Of a DNA stretch of 64,000 nucleotides, positions 1 to 12,473 are shown piece by piece. Made by a program: the position numbers and the translations under genes. Source of the stretch: Mesocentrotus franciscanus (taxonomy: Eukaryota; Echinodermata; Echinoidea; Camarodonta; Strongylocentrotidae); the NCBI GenBank assembly GCA_037976565.1, contig CP137667.1, forward strand, positions 25,994,277-26,058,276. Reading direction: 5' to 3'. The first letter of the stretch is position 1. Every line of letters starts with the position of its first letter. A model generated the notes under the pieces. The model saw only the letters and a list, made by a program, of their open reading frames with translations, was not told the origin of the DNA and did no database searches.

Positions 1-225
1 ACAGAGAACTTGGAGGCTTCTGAAGTGACTTCTAAAGAAGTTCATGCTGGTGATGGTATGACCAATTTAAGTAGCATTCAACCTTTTGAATCATCATCTG
101 AGATAGCCCCTCTGGCATCTGGCCTGGTTGGCCCGGTGAAGCGTCCCGCAGTTGGCGAAATACGTCAGAAGCAAAACAAAGTAAATCCAGTAATATTTGA
201 TGTTATTCATCTACTGCCTGGATAA
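1..225 (+). CDS. Gene A, terminal coding exon (partial): Ser-rich C-terminal tail of a death-domain family protein
   Basis: The window opens inside this exon. The frame is open from base 1, reads T-E-N-L-E-A-S-E-V-T-S-K, and stops at 223-225. It matches the last exon of gene B (44952-45250) almost residue for residue: EASEVTSK, DGMTN, SSSEIAPL, AVGEIRQK. In gene B that tail follows a death domain, so this is read as the end of an upstream paralogue. Copy A lacks a short insert seen in B (VSSG before EVHS). It also has one base less near 172-180, which shifts the frame and gives a different, longer C-terminus ending in DVIHLLPG. The tail is Ser/Glu-rich and probably disordered, and I see no catalytic motif. 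A splice donor at 180/181 (GTAAAT) is possible in place of read-through. Which C-terminus is ancestral is unknown. Confidence 0.6.
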   Translation, partial: TENLEASEVTSKEVHAGDGMTNLSSIQPFESSSEIAPLASGLVGPVKRPAVGEIRQKQNKVNPVIFDVIHLLPG

Positions 226-332
226 TTGAGAACAGTCATAGAAATAACCTTCATAATCATTAACCAAACCATTTTGTATTTCTTGTAATGTGAAACATGT
301 TTTCAAAAACCGCGAATATAATTTCACCAATG

Positions 333-892
333 AGAATTTTCGAAATATCACAAGAATGGCATGTAAGGTGTGATGATTTTTTTAAGAGTAAATTTGAATT
401 TCCTTTGGGGTAAAATATCACGATTTATACAACACCTACGTAGATCCTTGTCATTTGATTGGAGGATTGTTGGTCACATGATATTCAATAAATAATACTA
501 TTGCACAACCGTGCATTTTTGGTTATATTCGCCGTGCATTTTTGGTTATATGCAGACTGCGACGCGTACGTACCTCTCTGCCCTGCACGTATCCCATTGT
601 TATTAGCTGCGCGCATCTGACGCGGAGGCAATTTGAATGTAATCCAGAAGGCCTGACTACAACTTTAATTTATCTTTAATACAAGGAGCAAAGCATAATT
701 TGTTGAAAGCTGTTGTTTAAAACAAATAATGAATGTTTTTCATTTGTTCAATAGTGCAAATATTTTCATTCGTTGAAAGATTAACGTTAATTATATTCAA
801 CTCGGCTGACGCCTCGTTGAATAGAACGTTAATCTTTCAACTCATGAAAATATTCGCACTATTGAACTCATAAGCATTCATTATTTGTATAA
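333..892. repeat. Insertion specific to this copy, containing a 175-bp hairpin
   Basis: Relative to the gene B flank, about 560 bp is added between words matching 45385 and 45395. Inside it, 721-790 is an imperfect inverted repeat of 822-895. The outer ends read CAAATAATGAATG and CATTCATTATTTG, and the inner ends AGATTAACGTTA and AACGTTAATCT, around a loop of about 35 bases. It could be a fold-back element. No clear target duplication was found. Confidence 0.45.
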
Positions 893-3700
893 TATAAATT
901 CAATCGATTCTAGTAATTATTTCAATAGTCACTTATTAGAATCGGAGCAATTTTGATTTATGTTTGTACGTTAATCTATCTTACAAGTATTAGGTAAGAT
1001 CAATTTTAAAATATTCAAATTTCATGTTTTATTGTAATTTTAAAATAAATCTTAATTCGAAGCGGAAGAATCGAATTATTCCAAATAAGAAAACTGCAAC
1101 GCTCCTTGTTATATGTGTATTTACTATCTACCGTAATTTTTGATAAGATAAGTAGGTAAATAAATAACTACAAGAATAACGAAGTAAATGAATGAATATG
1201 AAAATAATAAATAACTTAAATAAACAATTATTAACATTGATTTTATAACATACATTTCACTGTACATTGATATATTAATATCATCTTTTGTTTGTCTCTG
1301 TTCATAAATTGTCCTCGTGTTTTATATCGTTACGTACTGAACACATAATATGTATGTTGCTGGTTAATTGTCATTCGAGCCTATGGCAATTTTTCCAACC
1401 TTGTCTATTCGTATTTCATTAGTTTGTGTACACGTACTTGTATTCGATATCATATGATCTTGGTCTTGTATTCACGTTGTTTCCCGGTGTCTTTTAGAGA
1501 TATTGAGAAATTACTCTTTTTCATGACATTATGAATAAAGATTTGTGCCCGCTAAGTATAACATTTGTCTGTATAATGTAGCGATACAGAGGTAAGCATT
1601 CAAAATAGTGTTATTCCAAATGTTGTAGTCGATTACAGATAAAGTTGAGTTCTGGTCATGCGATGGCATTGTGAAAGAAACGTTGTGCAATCCATCCGAA
1701 AAGGTTGATCATCTAGCATATAAGTATTGGTGTGTACTGCAAGGTTCTGGAATCATCAAAATGATAAGAAATTTGGCCCAGTCTTGGTAAAGTTACAAGC
1801 ACTGTACACAGAAAGATGAATATGGGACTACACTAACATGTGGCATAAAAATAGGTCCCGATTATTATGATGTTACATGCCATATTTAGAATGTTAAGGC
1901 ATTTAAAGCGCCATCCTTTTCAGGGAACATTTTTTCTCTGATGTTTTCCACACATGAAAACTACAATAATACCACTCACAAATTATTTTTCACCTCTTCC
2001 CAGAACTCAACCTTCTTTTTAAATAAAACTACTTGGAATGTTGGCGATTATGCAACATTGACAGTCTTTCATTGAACGGGATGTAAGCCAATTGATGTTT
2101 CACAATAAGGATATGGAAGATTAGACGGAGACACTTATGATGCATTGCCTATTTATTTGGTACCGTCAAGCTCGTCTGGTCTCCGTCCTCATTGTCTAAT
2201 CCGAAAGTTCGTTTAACCTGACAACGTGATACGATGCGAAGCCCAGATTGAATGCCACAAGTCCCATATTTTTTTTTGAAAGCATGTGACGAAAGGAAAG
2301 TCATTCAATACTGTTAAAGCGTTATTCTGAATTATGTAGTCGATGACATATAAACTATAAAGTGGAAATTTGGCGATAAGGCAAAATTGACAGCCTTTTA
2401 TGGAACAGGATAGAGGCCAATTGATTTTACACAATAAGGATACGGAAGATTAGACGGGGACGCATAGGAAATACTAAATGAATTGGCATTGCACCTAAAA
2501 ACGACTTAAAGAGGGCGCTCAGATGTGGGAAAGGTGAACAATCATTTGTTAGCTTCCTCGGTCTTTTCCAAACAACTTCGTTATCCTGACAATGTGATGC
2601 GACGCGAAGACAAGATTGAACAGCGCGATAATAATTGGAAGCATATCACATATTAATAATTTTTTTTAAAAATTAAATACTTCAAATTGGAAGTATGATA
2701 AGAAATAGCTAAAGCATTCGATTTTTTTAAAGACCGATGTATGATATGACAAGCACGTTAACCTGTCTTAAATATATCAAATGCATTACAAACTAAAATA
2801 AAAAATATAAAGGTAAAACAAAATGATATAATGGATACCTGTTAAGAATATTTCCTATAAAATCTTTCATGCGTGGATAAAGAATAACAGATACCTATCT
2901 ATCATAACGTTGCATTACTGTATATTATGTGTCCTACATTTGGTGTTGAAGCTAATAGTGTTCTTTCTAATATTTATGATAATAATTCTGATTGTATCAC
3001 CTTATCTCGTCATATTTTATGTATTTATTAAAATCTGAATTACTTGTCTGTAGTACCGTTATTGATATTTCAAGTTATACATATTTTTGAACTATCGTTC
3101 GGTACCCAAAATATTTATATCAAAATAATGTTGTTGAAAATGAAAATATGAAAACTACACAATAATACTTTGATGTAAATATTGTGAATATAGGTAAATA
3201 CGGTTTAACAAATAACCAGTTGTCTCATGAACATACAGTCATTTGCCTGTACATAAATGTTGTGTTAACAATGGGAAAATACTGAACAAATAAACATGTA
3301 TTACTTTACGCTTGTTATATAAATCGTTAAAGTAAGTCTGTATATACAAAAACACTTTTTGCATTGAACGTAAATAAGCAATAGTCGCATGTACAGTATG
3401 CAAGCGCATTTGCGTGCAAAATATCACATGGGCTTAGTTGGCATAACAAATCAAGCAACTCTTGATGTCTGTGTATTCTCGATTTGCAAATGTGTGTCTT
3501 ATTTAGTGGATCATAGAAGTTATATTTGATAGTTTAAATCATATGAAGTTATCTTCATGTACATTACAATGGCGGGGGAGTTTTATATAGAAGATACTCT
3601 GAACATTATATAAGAAATAAAGTGACATTACTTTTGATTTCATGTCAAACATGTAAGCTACTTATACCATTTGTTTGTCTTACTCAAAATGTCACTAATA

Positions 3701-3984
3701 CACCTTTTCACGGTTAAGGCGCCAACTTAATTTAAGATAAACAAACCATTGACCTCTAGAGGTCAGGGGTTTACGCGTAATTAAGATAGCGCCCATGCAA
3801 ATATGATGTGAGCGCACAGCGCAGGCATCTGAAAACATTGATGACATCACTGCCTGCGCTGTGCGCTCACATCATTTGACCTCTGGAGGTCAGTGGGGTT
3901 AACATCTTTGATTATCTTAAATTATCTTAAATTAAGATGGCGCCCATGTCTGAGCATGCGCACTTTTGTAACCGTGAAAAGGTG
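3701..3984. mobile_element. MITE with TA target duplication (Tc1/mariner-like)
   Basis: This 284-bp element starts CACCTTTTCACGGTTA and ends TAACCGTGAAAAGGTG, flanked by TA at 3699-3700 and 3985-3986. Long internal inverted repeats lie around TGAGCGCACAGCGCAGGCA and a second pair includes GACCTCTAGAGGTCA. It has no coding capacity. The paralogous flank at 49841-49860 reads straight through with a single TA, an empty site. TA duplication is typical of Tc1/mariner non-autonomous elements; the superfamily is inferred from that alone. Confidence 0.85.
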
Positions 3985-4388
3985 TATATCTGTTTCTCTA
4001 ACAAATCGTTCATCAGCTTAATTTCATTAAACTTGCAAGAGACTCAATATACGTGTGGCATTGGTATCTCTCTCATGCGTGAAGTGATTTTGAAAGTTAA
4101 TAAAGATGCGGGGAGGGTATAATTATTAATATAATTAGTAATATATTATTAGTATAATTTAACCCAATGTCATCAACGGATGCAGGCATTTATCAACAGC
4201 AGAAGGACGGGGCATAGATTTCACCCTCGCCTTACCTAGAAAATTGGTTAGTGGCAGATTATGCAAATTTAAAGGGAGGGGGGCTTTACACATAAATGAT
4301 AATAAATGTAAAAGAGAGAGGAGCATTTGCGAGAGATTTTTGGTTTTGTATGTATTGAAGACAGATGTTTTTAGAAAGAGGGAGGGGG

Positions 4389-4472
4389 AACAGAAGAGAT
4401 AAATAGAGAGAGAGAGAGAGAGTATAGAAGAGAGAACTAAAGAGGGGAGATATAGAGAGAGAGAGAGAGAAG
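4389..4472. repeat. (GA)n-rich low-complexity tract
   Basis: Runs of GAGAGA interrupted by short AT steps. A related, more interrupted GA tract occupies the same place in the duplicate flank near 50200-50300, so it predates the duplication. Open frames through it on the minus strand (Ser/Leu repeats) are artefacts. Confidence 0.8.
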
Positions 4473-5049
4473 GGGAGGGGTGGCTGTATGAGCATTCACG
4501 CGTTAAAACTTGCACTGTTCAAATCGATGCATTATAACTGGTAAAGTGGTAAATGCTCCCCGAGGGTCAAAAATATCACGGTAAACTTTTAAACCCTAAT
4601 GTGAATTTGGCATAATTCTAAATTACATGTTCACATCTAATGTGTTATTTACTTACAACATGAACAAGTTGCCATTCTAAGTTGTTCTTCTACATAGGAA
4701 ATGCAGAAAGCACGACGAAATAAAATGTTACGACAATTGCTCATGAGATATGCTCAGTGTTAATATCCTGCCCTTAGCGTATTTTTAACTTCAGCCCTAA
4801 ATCCATAAACATATCTTTGTTCCACCTTCACACTAAACTTTATCTGAACCCAAATACCAACCTTATCCCTACCGCTATTCTTTGGTCGGAATAGCCCGGC
4901 TCACTGTTTTGCAAGAGCAAATATTAAATCACCTCAATATTCGAAGTTGAAGGCAAACAAAAACGTTTTAATCAAGTGGATCACATAATGATAATAATAA
5001 TAATAGTGGAGTATTGTATAGCGCTCATCACTTGCACATTTTCTTTAGG

Positions 5050-5187
5050 AGATGTGAGTTGGTCTAGCAGCACGTTCGCTTGGTCAGCTCTCTTTCATCG
5101 CCTACACACTAGATCAGGTGACCCTGGTTTGAAACTGAGCCATGGCTTTCGGATGGTGACGTTAAAGGTCGGTCCCCAGACGTAAAT
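5050..5187 (+). mobile_element. tRNA-headed SINE, family 1, copy 1
   Basis: An A-box-like start (GAGTTGGTCTAGCAGC) is followed about 55 bp later by a B-box-like GGTTTGAAACTGA, then a conserved body reading CTTTCGGATGGTGACGTTAA and GGTCGGTCCCCAGACGTAAA. The same body recurs at 20735 and 33795. The tRNA-like head and dispersed copies support a SINE rather than a tRNA gene. Confidence 0.6.
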
Positions 5188-5219
5188 AGTAATATATGTT
5201 GCTTTTGCTTTAATTTTGG

Positions 5220-5470
5220 ATGTGGGGAATATCCCCTTTCCCACTATGTAGAACAAATTACGCATATTCCACTCCGGAGTGTCAGGCTATAATTTATTCT
5301 AGATGATATACTTTCGACATGGATCAAACAGCTTTGTAATAGTTTCCATGCTTTGGATAACGTATGTCTGTATTTTCTGATTCGGCTAATTTTCTGGCTA
5401 ACAATTAGGTTCGGACATGCTAATATTAGCAAGCAGAAGAAAAGTACTTGTGAAATTCGCACACATAAGT
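5220..5470. repeat. Local duplicate, unit 1 (partner 6225-6490)
   Basis: Starts GTGGGGAATAT and runs through CCCACTATGTAGAACA and GACATGGATCAAACA to AGCAAGCAGAAGAAAAG. The second unit about 1 kb downstream has the same words in the same order with substitutions. No coding signal. Confidence 0.65.
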
Positions 5471-5491
5471 ACTGACCCTGAAGTTTAAGTA

Positions 5492-5969
5492 AAGAAAGAG
5501 AGAGAGAGAGAGAGAGAGCAGGAACCTGATGGGACGAAATGGGACTTCTGATACCAAAAAAAGTGAAACATCGCTGTGACACGCAAAATATTGTTCCCGA
5601 TATAATGCTATGGCAAGGCAAACTAACGAAGACAAATAAATAGTGTCCCTATTGAATTCAAGGTTATCTTAACATTCGAAAGAAATTTCACATTTACTCA
5701 ATATTTTACACCCATAAAAGCACTGGCAGCACCTCCTACAGCAAAGCTAGTACTCCCACTCCATAGGCCATTAGTGAGAGAGAAGAGGGAGCGAGAGAGA
5801 GAAAGAGAGAGAGAGAGATAGAGAGAAAGACGAAAGAGAGAGAGAGATCGAGACAGTGCTACAGCATGATTGTGTAGACACGTGTGCGTGTTTGCATTTG
5901 AGGGGCAGAACGTAGTTGTTGGAACAGTGTTTCGGTATTGATGTAACATATATATATATATATATATAC
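5492..5969. repeat. GA microsatellites (5492-5518, 5776-5850) and a TA microsatellite (5949-5968)
   Basis: Simple repeats between the two duplicated units. The Ser/Leu-rich minus-strand frames here come from them and are not genes. Confidence 0.8.
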
Positions 5970-6224
5970 ATATATATTACAATACATAATTATCAATCGT
6001 GTACAAGTCATACAGTTAATCCCCCCCACACATCACAAAATGCGGTCACGATAAGTAAATCATCTTAACAGATACAGTCAAAGTAATAATAATGACATGA
6101 GTGTGAAAGATTCGAGGCATATTAACGTTATAATTCCTTTTATGCTCACATGATTAGTAATAGCTTACTCCTTCATTCACGCAATAATTCATTAAGGTTC
6201 GTCTTGAAATTCACTTAATATTTT

Positions 6225-6490
6225 TTGTGGGGAATATAACAGAATACCCCTCTCTTTTCCCACTGTGCAGAACAGATTATGCATATGCCACTCCCGATTG
6301 TCAGACTCAAATGTATTATAAATGATATACGTTTGACATGGACCTAACATCTTTGTGATAGTTTCTATGCGTTTGATATAGTATGTCTTTTAAAAAATAC
6401 TAATTCTCATAATCTCCTGTATTGTGAGTTTCAGGTATAAATTAGCAAGCAGATGAAAGATATTTGTGACATTGGCACACATTTATACAG
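6225..6490. repeat. Local duplicate, unit 2 (partner 5220-5470)
   Basis: Same order of words as the first unit: GTGGGGAATAT, TTTTCCCACTGTGCAGAACA, GACATGGACCTAACATC, TTAGCAAGCAGATGAAAG. It has an extra dozen bases after the first word. Confidence 0.65.
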
Positions 6491-6687
6491 ATTTTAATGT
6501 GTTTCATTTTGGGTTTGTTTTGTTTGTTTGTTTATTTTGGTAGCATTTGTAACACTCTTGATTTCAATCCTTTCCTGACCCGGCTGACCCTGAAATAAAC
6601 AGAAACAAATAAATACTAGCTGATGGATAGGCTGTCTCCTATATCTGAATACCAATCTCCTTCATGACCTATGTCTTGTGTTTAAAC

Positions 6688-6850
6688 ATTATTGTGGTAC
6701 TGCACTGGTTTTGTAACCGGGAGGTCCCGGAGTCGAAGCCAAGTTGATGCTCCAATGTCGTTTGGTAAGGCATTACTCCTCATTACCAAAGAAAATGAAG
6801 ATGAGTCTATGTGACTTTGATGGGAGCTTTTAGTTGATTTTGCAAAAAGA
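6688..6850 (+). mobile_element. tRNA-headed SINE, family 2 (tRNA-Thr-like head)
   Basis: The head GGTACTGCACTGGTTTTGT with a following GGGAGGTCCCGGAGTCGAAG looks like an A box, an anticodon arm (TTTTGTAAC) and a B box. The body continues through GGCATTACTCCTCATTACC, a word common in invertebrate SINEs. No functional tRNA acceptor stem is seen, so I do not call a tRNA gene. Confidence 0.55.
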
Positions 6851-9094
6851 AGAAGAAAGACAACAAAAGAACGGAATTCGTACCTATATTGATATAGAGA
6901 CATAGTTAAATATAGGTAATTGCAGTGTATGTTTTTTTTATGGGAAATAAAATACATTAACTTTTAAGCATTTGGTTTTTCCCTTTTTTCATATGATGGA
7001 GAGGCTGCCTAAATGTTTTTATTTGTATTTTTGAATGCATAAAGATTATGTATAATTTATTTTCCCTATTCGTAACCCTTTTCCATGAAATGGTATGGTT
7101 AATTCAGGCACATTTTCAATTAATGCAGAAACGTTTTGTTATTTTGTATGCAAAATTTTGTATTCCTATTCATGTAATACATTTTTGTTTTAATTCAAAG
7201 AGAGACTGCGTTGTTTATGCGAAACGTTTACAATTTTTCTTGGAAGAAAAAATGATTAGACTAGTCTTATGTTGAGCCCTAAGTAACTGTGAAGCGTATC
7301 TGCCGCTGTAGGCTAGCTCGGCCTGCCGCTTTTCGGCCTGGCCGTGTTGAGCGTCCAATGCTAGCTCGCCTTAGGAAGGGACCATGCATGCTGATGAAAA
7401 AGGAGAAAATAGGCCGATTGACGGAGCAATGTTGAGTGTACCCCGTCGCCGCAATTCATTCAATGTTGAATCCCTTATTGTTCTATTTGTAATCGACCTG
7501 AAGCATCCCTCGGGGTAAGGGGATCTGACATTGTTCTGATTGGGTACCTGCCCCACCAGGAAAGCTTGGCCGGCACCCCTCCCTCAAGTGTCTTAATGAC
7601 AGTAATTTCACATATTCTCCTCTAAAATCCATGGCTGGTTTTTGACAAAACAGTGTCAGAATCATCCTCAGGCAGGGCGGATCTGAAATCCTTATCTTCA
7701 TATTCATGTTGTTTGTTTGAAGAATAAAAAATACGCAATTACAAAAGATTTACTGAACACGATTCTTTTTTAATTACATATTTCATAGAAAACACTTGCA
7801 GAAATACAAACATTTGTATCACCCATCAGTTCTGGGTAACCCTGACCCCCCTAAAAAAAAAAAAAAAAAAAAAATCAGGCCCATTTTGGTAGCGATCACT
7901 ACACTGATGCTTAACAGACGTATGCACAACACACACAACGAACATAACTTGTGCATGGTACAGTGTTTGTACAATGCGATCTATACACTCGTCAAATTGG
8001 CAAATACACACGTTAGTGCATTTAAGACGGGCTACCTCCTACACGCGAGAGTTGGTGACAATTATAGATTCTACCGCTTTTTGCTCTGGGTCTTCCCAAT
8101 TTCATATCGCACGACCAATCTATTGTTTGTTGTTAGTTTGTCTTTGTTTGTCAGTGCTTATAATGATATCCGCTTCTACTTTATAAGGCAATTGACATGG
8201 CTGTAAAACTTGAACGTATTGTGCTTTAACCACTGGTACTACGGTAGGCGGTGGGGGATGCTACTGTGGTACCTAAAATATTACATATCTTCTTATAGTT
8301 GTTGTTATCCAAAAGAAACAATAATTTTCTTTTAACAACGCCTAATCATATATATTTTTTTTATAAAACAGATTTATGGAGAAAAGTATACATGTATAAA
8401 ATCGTAATGTTTAAGATTATACATTTACAAGAAAATCAAATGTTGCTACATAAATGCCGAAGTTTGAGTTTTGACAACAGAATATGTTGCCGAAGAAAAA
8501 TATAGCCGCTCGTTATTAAGAAGTGTCCCTAATTAGGTAGGGTAAGGAAAGAAAGAAAAAAAAAGAAAGGTTGACATGTCTATTCGTTTGCTTAAATTTG
8601 AATCATTATTTAACCCTGACAAAACTCTATTTAAATGTAGATATTACAATGTAATATGTTGTGTAAGATATACATTCTGGTTCAATCCTCAAATTTACAG
8701 GAAAATCAGAGTCTCAGGTATAAAGACCATTTAGTACATAAAATACCATATAATAATATTTGAAACATTTATTGCCCTCTTCTAAGTGTTGATGGTTAAT
8801 GTTGTCAAACTATGATGCATAGGAATGGACATCCACAACCATACTATGATTAACTATGACGGTAGCTAAATCACTAACACAATCGACAGAAATTTTGCCT
8901 CCACCATTAAAGTTGAGAGAGTTATTGTAAAATGTGTGCGTATGCATGCGGACGGTGGGCAGATAAAGTGATTCATATACTAAATGTGAGTTTCATACCA
9001 CAATCCAAATTCCGTTGATCACTGACTGAAATTCCGTATCCCTTTTCCTTTTTGTGCATGATACGTGTATTTAGTTAACGCGTTCCCTACACTT
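6851..9094. other. Intergenic, no gene seen
   Basis: AT-rich sequence with a slightly GC-richer patch at 7280-7700 and a poly-A run at about 7853-7874. The longest open frame (7796-8206) crosses the poly-A run, lacks codon character and has no recognisable domain. No splice-bounded exon with a family match was found. Confidence 0.6.
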
Positions 9095-9830
9095 TCCACA
9101 AACTAGACCTACTATATGCCACATGCTTTCATAGAAAGAATACGACAAGTGTGAATGCTATTGAGCTTGTAACGCGTTTGTCCAAGTATCCAGGACGAGA
9201 TTTGTATCGTATCGTTGTCGTACAAACCGGGCAAGGCTGTACTTTGAGACGATGCCAGAGTAATAAGCTTTTCATTTGTGTGATTAATTTGTACTGGTAT
9301 TCGTACGACATAGGACGTGTGCTGACACGCGCTCTTCTCGGAGACGTAGAGTCGAGCAAGCTTGCTGATAAACGTCAAACATATGCTGTGGATCAAACGG
9401 AGTTTGTCAACGATTCCATATTTATTATAGAAAGATATGGTTAGTACATTTGTTTGAGTACATTACGATGAAGCCACAACTCCAAGATAAACCTGTAACA
9501 ATGGGACGATTCTTCGGAGGTATGTTTTTGGTAAAACGATGAATCTTATGACCAAAATTTGTATTTTGTATAACTAAACCAAAAGGATGCTCTTTTGGCT
9601 TAAAATGTGCCAACATTTTATACAATTTGAATACACTCTGAATATCGGATAACATGACATTTAATTTCCAATGTATTTCTCGAACAATTGATTTTAGAAT
9701 GAGCGCTTCTGCCCAATTGCCTAAAATGAGGGAAATCAGACCGATCTTGCGTGTTTGTAAATTTGCAGTAAAGAAATTAATTGTCAAAACTCTGAGATTT
9801 TCCAAACTGCCTTAAAATTGCTTTGACGTT
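9095..9830 (+). pseudogene. Broken extra copy of the array's first exon and its downstream intron
   Basis: The 5' flank (ACTAGACCTACTAT, CATAGAAAGAATACG, GTATCCAGG) matches the flank just upstream of gene B's first exon at 12365-12460. Exon-like words then follow: SYKPGKAV, CVINLYW, RALLGDVE, DKRQT, DSIFII, equivalent to SYKPSKAV, GIINLS, RALHGDEE, DKRQT, DFISVI in gene C. The start-codon region is missing and the matches fall in two frames with a TGA between them (near 9244), so it is disabled. The following intron words (AGCCACAACTCCAAGATAAA) match 12850 and 62370. About 9970-10070 also matches the gene C intron near 63057. Confidence 0.7.
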
Positions 9831-12364
9831 GATAGGATACACTGAGTTATTACAATCATACGTTATCTAACAATGTCATAGATAAACTCAGTGGCTTGTA
9901 TTGTCGTTGTCATTGTTCAGATGGGAGTTATCTTTTTTTACAATAACAATACAAGTCTTAGAATACTTATTACATTACACACATCAAAACAATGGAGCGT
10001 TATATTTAATATACATTATTTTCAATTATTGGAATAGAAAACGGACAAATATCTGTGAGGCGTTAATCTACATTTGCCAATTTCCACCCATGTGCAAAAT
10101 GGGTACCCGGTAGGATGGAACGTGGATAATGGAGTGGAGAATGTACACATATGGTGTGTGAACGAGTTTGAATCATATGACCGGGGTAATGGAAAGGTTT
10201 GTAAAATGTTTAGAGACGTCGTCGATGTATTACCGTACCGACGCTGGGGGCGCGCGCAACCCACCGTCGGTACGCATACGGTATGCAATTGTATTGTGCA
10301 GCCCGGCCCCCCCCCCCACTCAGTGTTATTTAGGGTACGCATATGCGTGTTCCCTCCTTTTGAAAACACCTCCTAAGTCCGGTGTGTAAAGTCAATTTTG
10401 TGTGTACGAGCCGGACTTTGGTGCGTGAAAAGTACCCTTTACCGGACATTTTGGTAACACGCATGCGGTCATTCCGACCCCGGAGTGGGGGTGGCCGGGT
10501 GTGCAGCACAGTTTGCCGTGAATCCCGTGAGAAAGTGTATATTATAAGTCTTCATTTTTAGGAAAAATACTCCCAAAAAGATAAGAAAGTTGACACGAAA
10601 CAGGTATTAAACATAACGACTTTTAAATCAAGGCCATTATTTGAAGAAAAGATGAATATTTACTTGAAGTTTAGGCCTGTTTTAGTAATGTATCTCTACG
10701 CCGAAGTTACGGGGTGAAAGTAGGGATATGCTTCTGAACAAGCGCCGACATTTCAGTAAAACGTGCTTCCGTAAGACCCTTGCTGTGCGCGTAAGACGTA
10801 AAGATAGAAGGGCTAAAAACGTTACCGTCTCCATAGATTAACACAGAAAATCTAGGATTGCGAGAATGGCTTTAATTACACTAGTATGACTTTGAAATTG
10901 AGTCTATAATATGACGTAAATGAAATTGTAGACATGGACTACCATACTCTAATCTCGAAAAGCTGAGGAGAGAATTTGCAGCAATATGGTTGAATTGAGC
11001 TGAAAAAAATGTCAACTGCCGTAGCTTAACTCACGAAGACATTTTTTTTTAAAGAATGATAATGCTACCCCTTGTAATGTGATAGAAGTGCCCCTTTTCA
11101 CCTCTTTTCACTTTGTTACTTACTTTACTCGTTTTCTTTTCTAATAAGTGTAGTTTTCTCTTCTGATAAGTGCTCTCTTATAATTTCTCCATAACAAATG
11201 CCATCCTTTTTTAAGCGAGTAGGGCCATCTTTATTCACGAATTTCCACCAAAACTCACTCGCTCTGCTTGCACACATTCATAGTTCATTTAATTTGTAAC
11301 TTATTATAGACATTTTCAGTCTTTCATGATGAGATTTTGCTTTAAGACCCCATTATGATTTTTCCTCTGAATAAGATCTAATTATTATTACAAGCTATAA
11401 TACCACCACACCCAACTGTAAACTATGATACTTAAGCACTATCTTGGAGCATTTAATGAGAGAAACAATAACATATTGAATAATTCTTAGTAATGTATTC
11501 AACACAATGAAGAGGTATATATTTATGACTAAAAGAAATATATATATATTTTCCAATTGAGATTTCCTTTGTAGGTGCCCCTTTTTTTCTCCAGAAAGAG
11601 TCCTTTATTGTTGACCCTCCCCTTGCTTTGGAAGACACTTCGCAACCCTTTGTTAAGTTATTTAAGTTTGTTTGATTGTGAATATTTTATCTAATATGAA
11701 TTACATGAACACCTACAAACAAAAACAATAGATTGAAGATATTGATTTAGAAGAAAAGCAATATAACAGATTACGATTCTCGAAATACCTGTCAAATATT
11801 GCAGTGACCGACCATTACATTAAATTGCATTAAAGCGAGAGGAGGCAGGTGTGGACCACCCCCCCCCACCCACTCCATTCACTTGCACCTTTTTCTCCCC
11901 ATCCCACCTTTTATTCCTCCTTTCTGATGCAGTTAGAGTTCATTCCTGTTTGCTTTTGAACGTGATGTTGTATTAGAGTGGATTATGCCACTATCATTTT
12001 GTATATATGTTTATACATGTTCTTACTCTCTGTTGCTGTTACGAGTTTATGTTCATGGTTTTGTTATTACTATTATTACTATTGTTTCTTATTATGTTTA
12101 ACAGGGCCTCATGGAACACCACTATTATTGGTGATAATGAGTCACCCTGTCAAAATATCAGAAATAAATAAATACATAAATTATACCCTTTATAGTTAAC
12201 GGCGTAAGCAAGCAGAAAAGTAAGAAGGAAATATAAAATAAGAAACGTCTTGATGAAGGCCATACCCTGGACTTCTTAAATCTCACCAAGTTGGTATACG
12301 TTATCACAACGTGCTTGCGTGCTTTGTGTAGCGAGTCGGCACTCTTTGTTATTAATACTCTCTG
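9831..12364. other. Intergenic, with a SINE-derived piece at about 10070-10195
   Basis: At 10070-10195 the words CTACATTTGCCAATTTCCACC, GGGTACCCGGTAGGATGGA and ATGACCGGGGTAATGG match the body of the SINE at 19293-19656, without its tRNA head. The poly-C run at 10309 and the GC-rich patch at 10240-10300 look non-coding. Nothing else was recognised. Confidence 0.55.
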
Positions 12365-12473
12365 ACTAGACCTACTGTACAACATGCTATACATAGAAAG
12401 AGTACGGCAAAGCTGTATGCTATTGGAAGTGTAACGTGTTTGTTCGCGTATCCAGGGCAAAAGCTGTACACAA

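Larger units (their letters stand above)
226..5050. repeat. Gene A 3' flank: segmental duplicate of 45251-50650
   Basis: No gene is seen. Blocks of this stretch align by eye with the flank of gene B: about 229-330 with 45251-45380, 900-1500 with 45400-46080, 2750-3560 with 48900-49740, and 3600-4870 with 49790-50640. The copies differ by insertions. This one has extra sequence at about 333-892 and the MITE at 3701. The other has a LINE at 46480. A unit of roughly 150 bp also recurs inside this copy (about 2000-2160 and 2330-2470), containing the shared word AATTGATG/TTTCACAATAAGGAT or a variant. AATAAA-type words occur near 1045, but no polyadenylation site can be fixed. Confidence 0.65.

Noticed and set aside
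6688..6760. tRNA gene (Thr-like)
   Set aside because: Promoter boxes are present but no closing acceptor stem, and the body is SINE-like. The same applies to 19293 and 60217.
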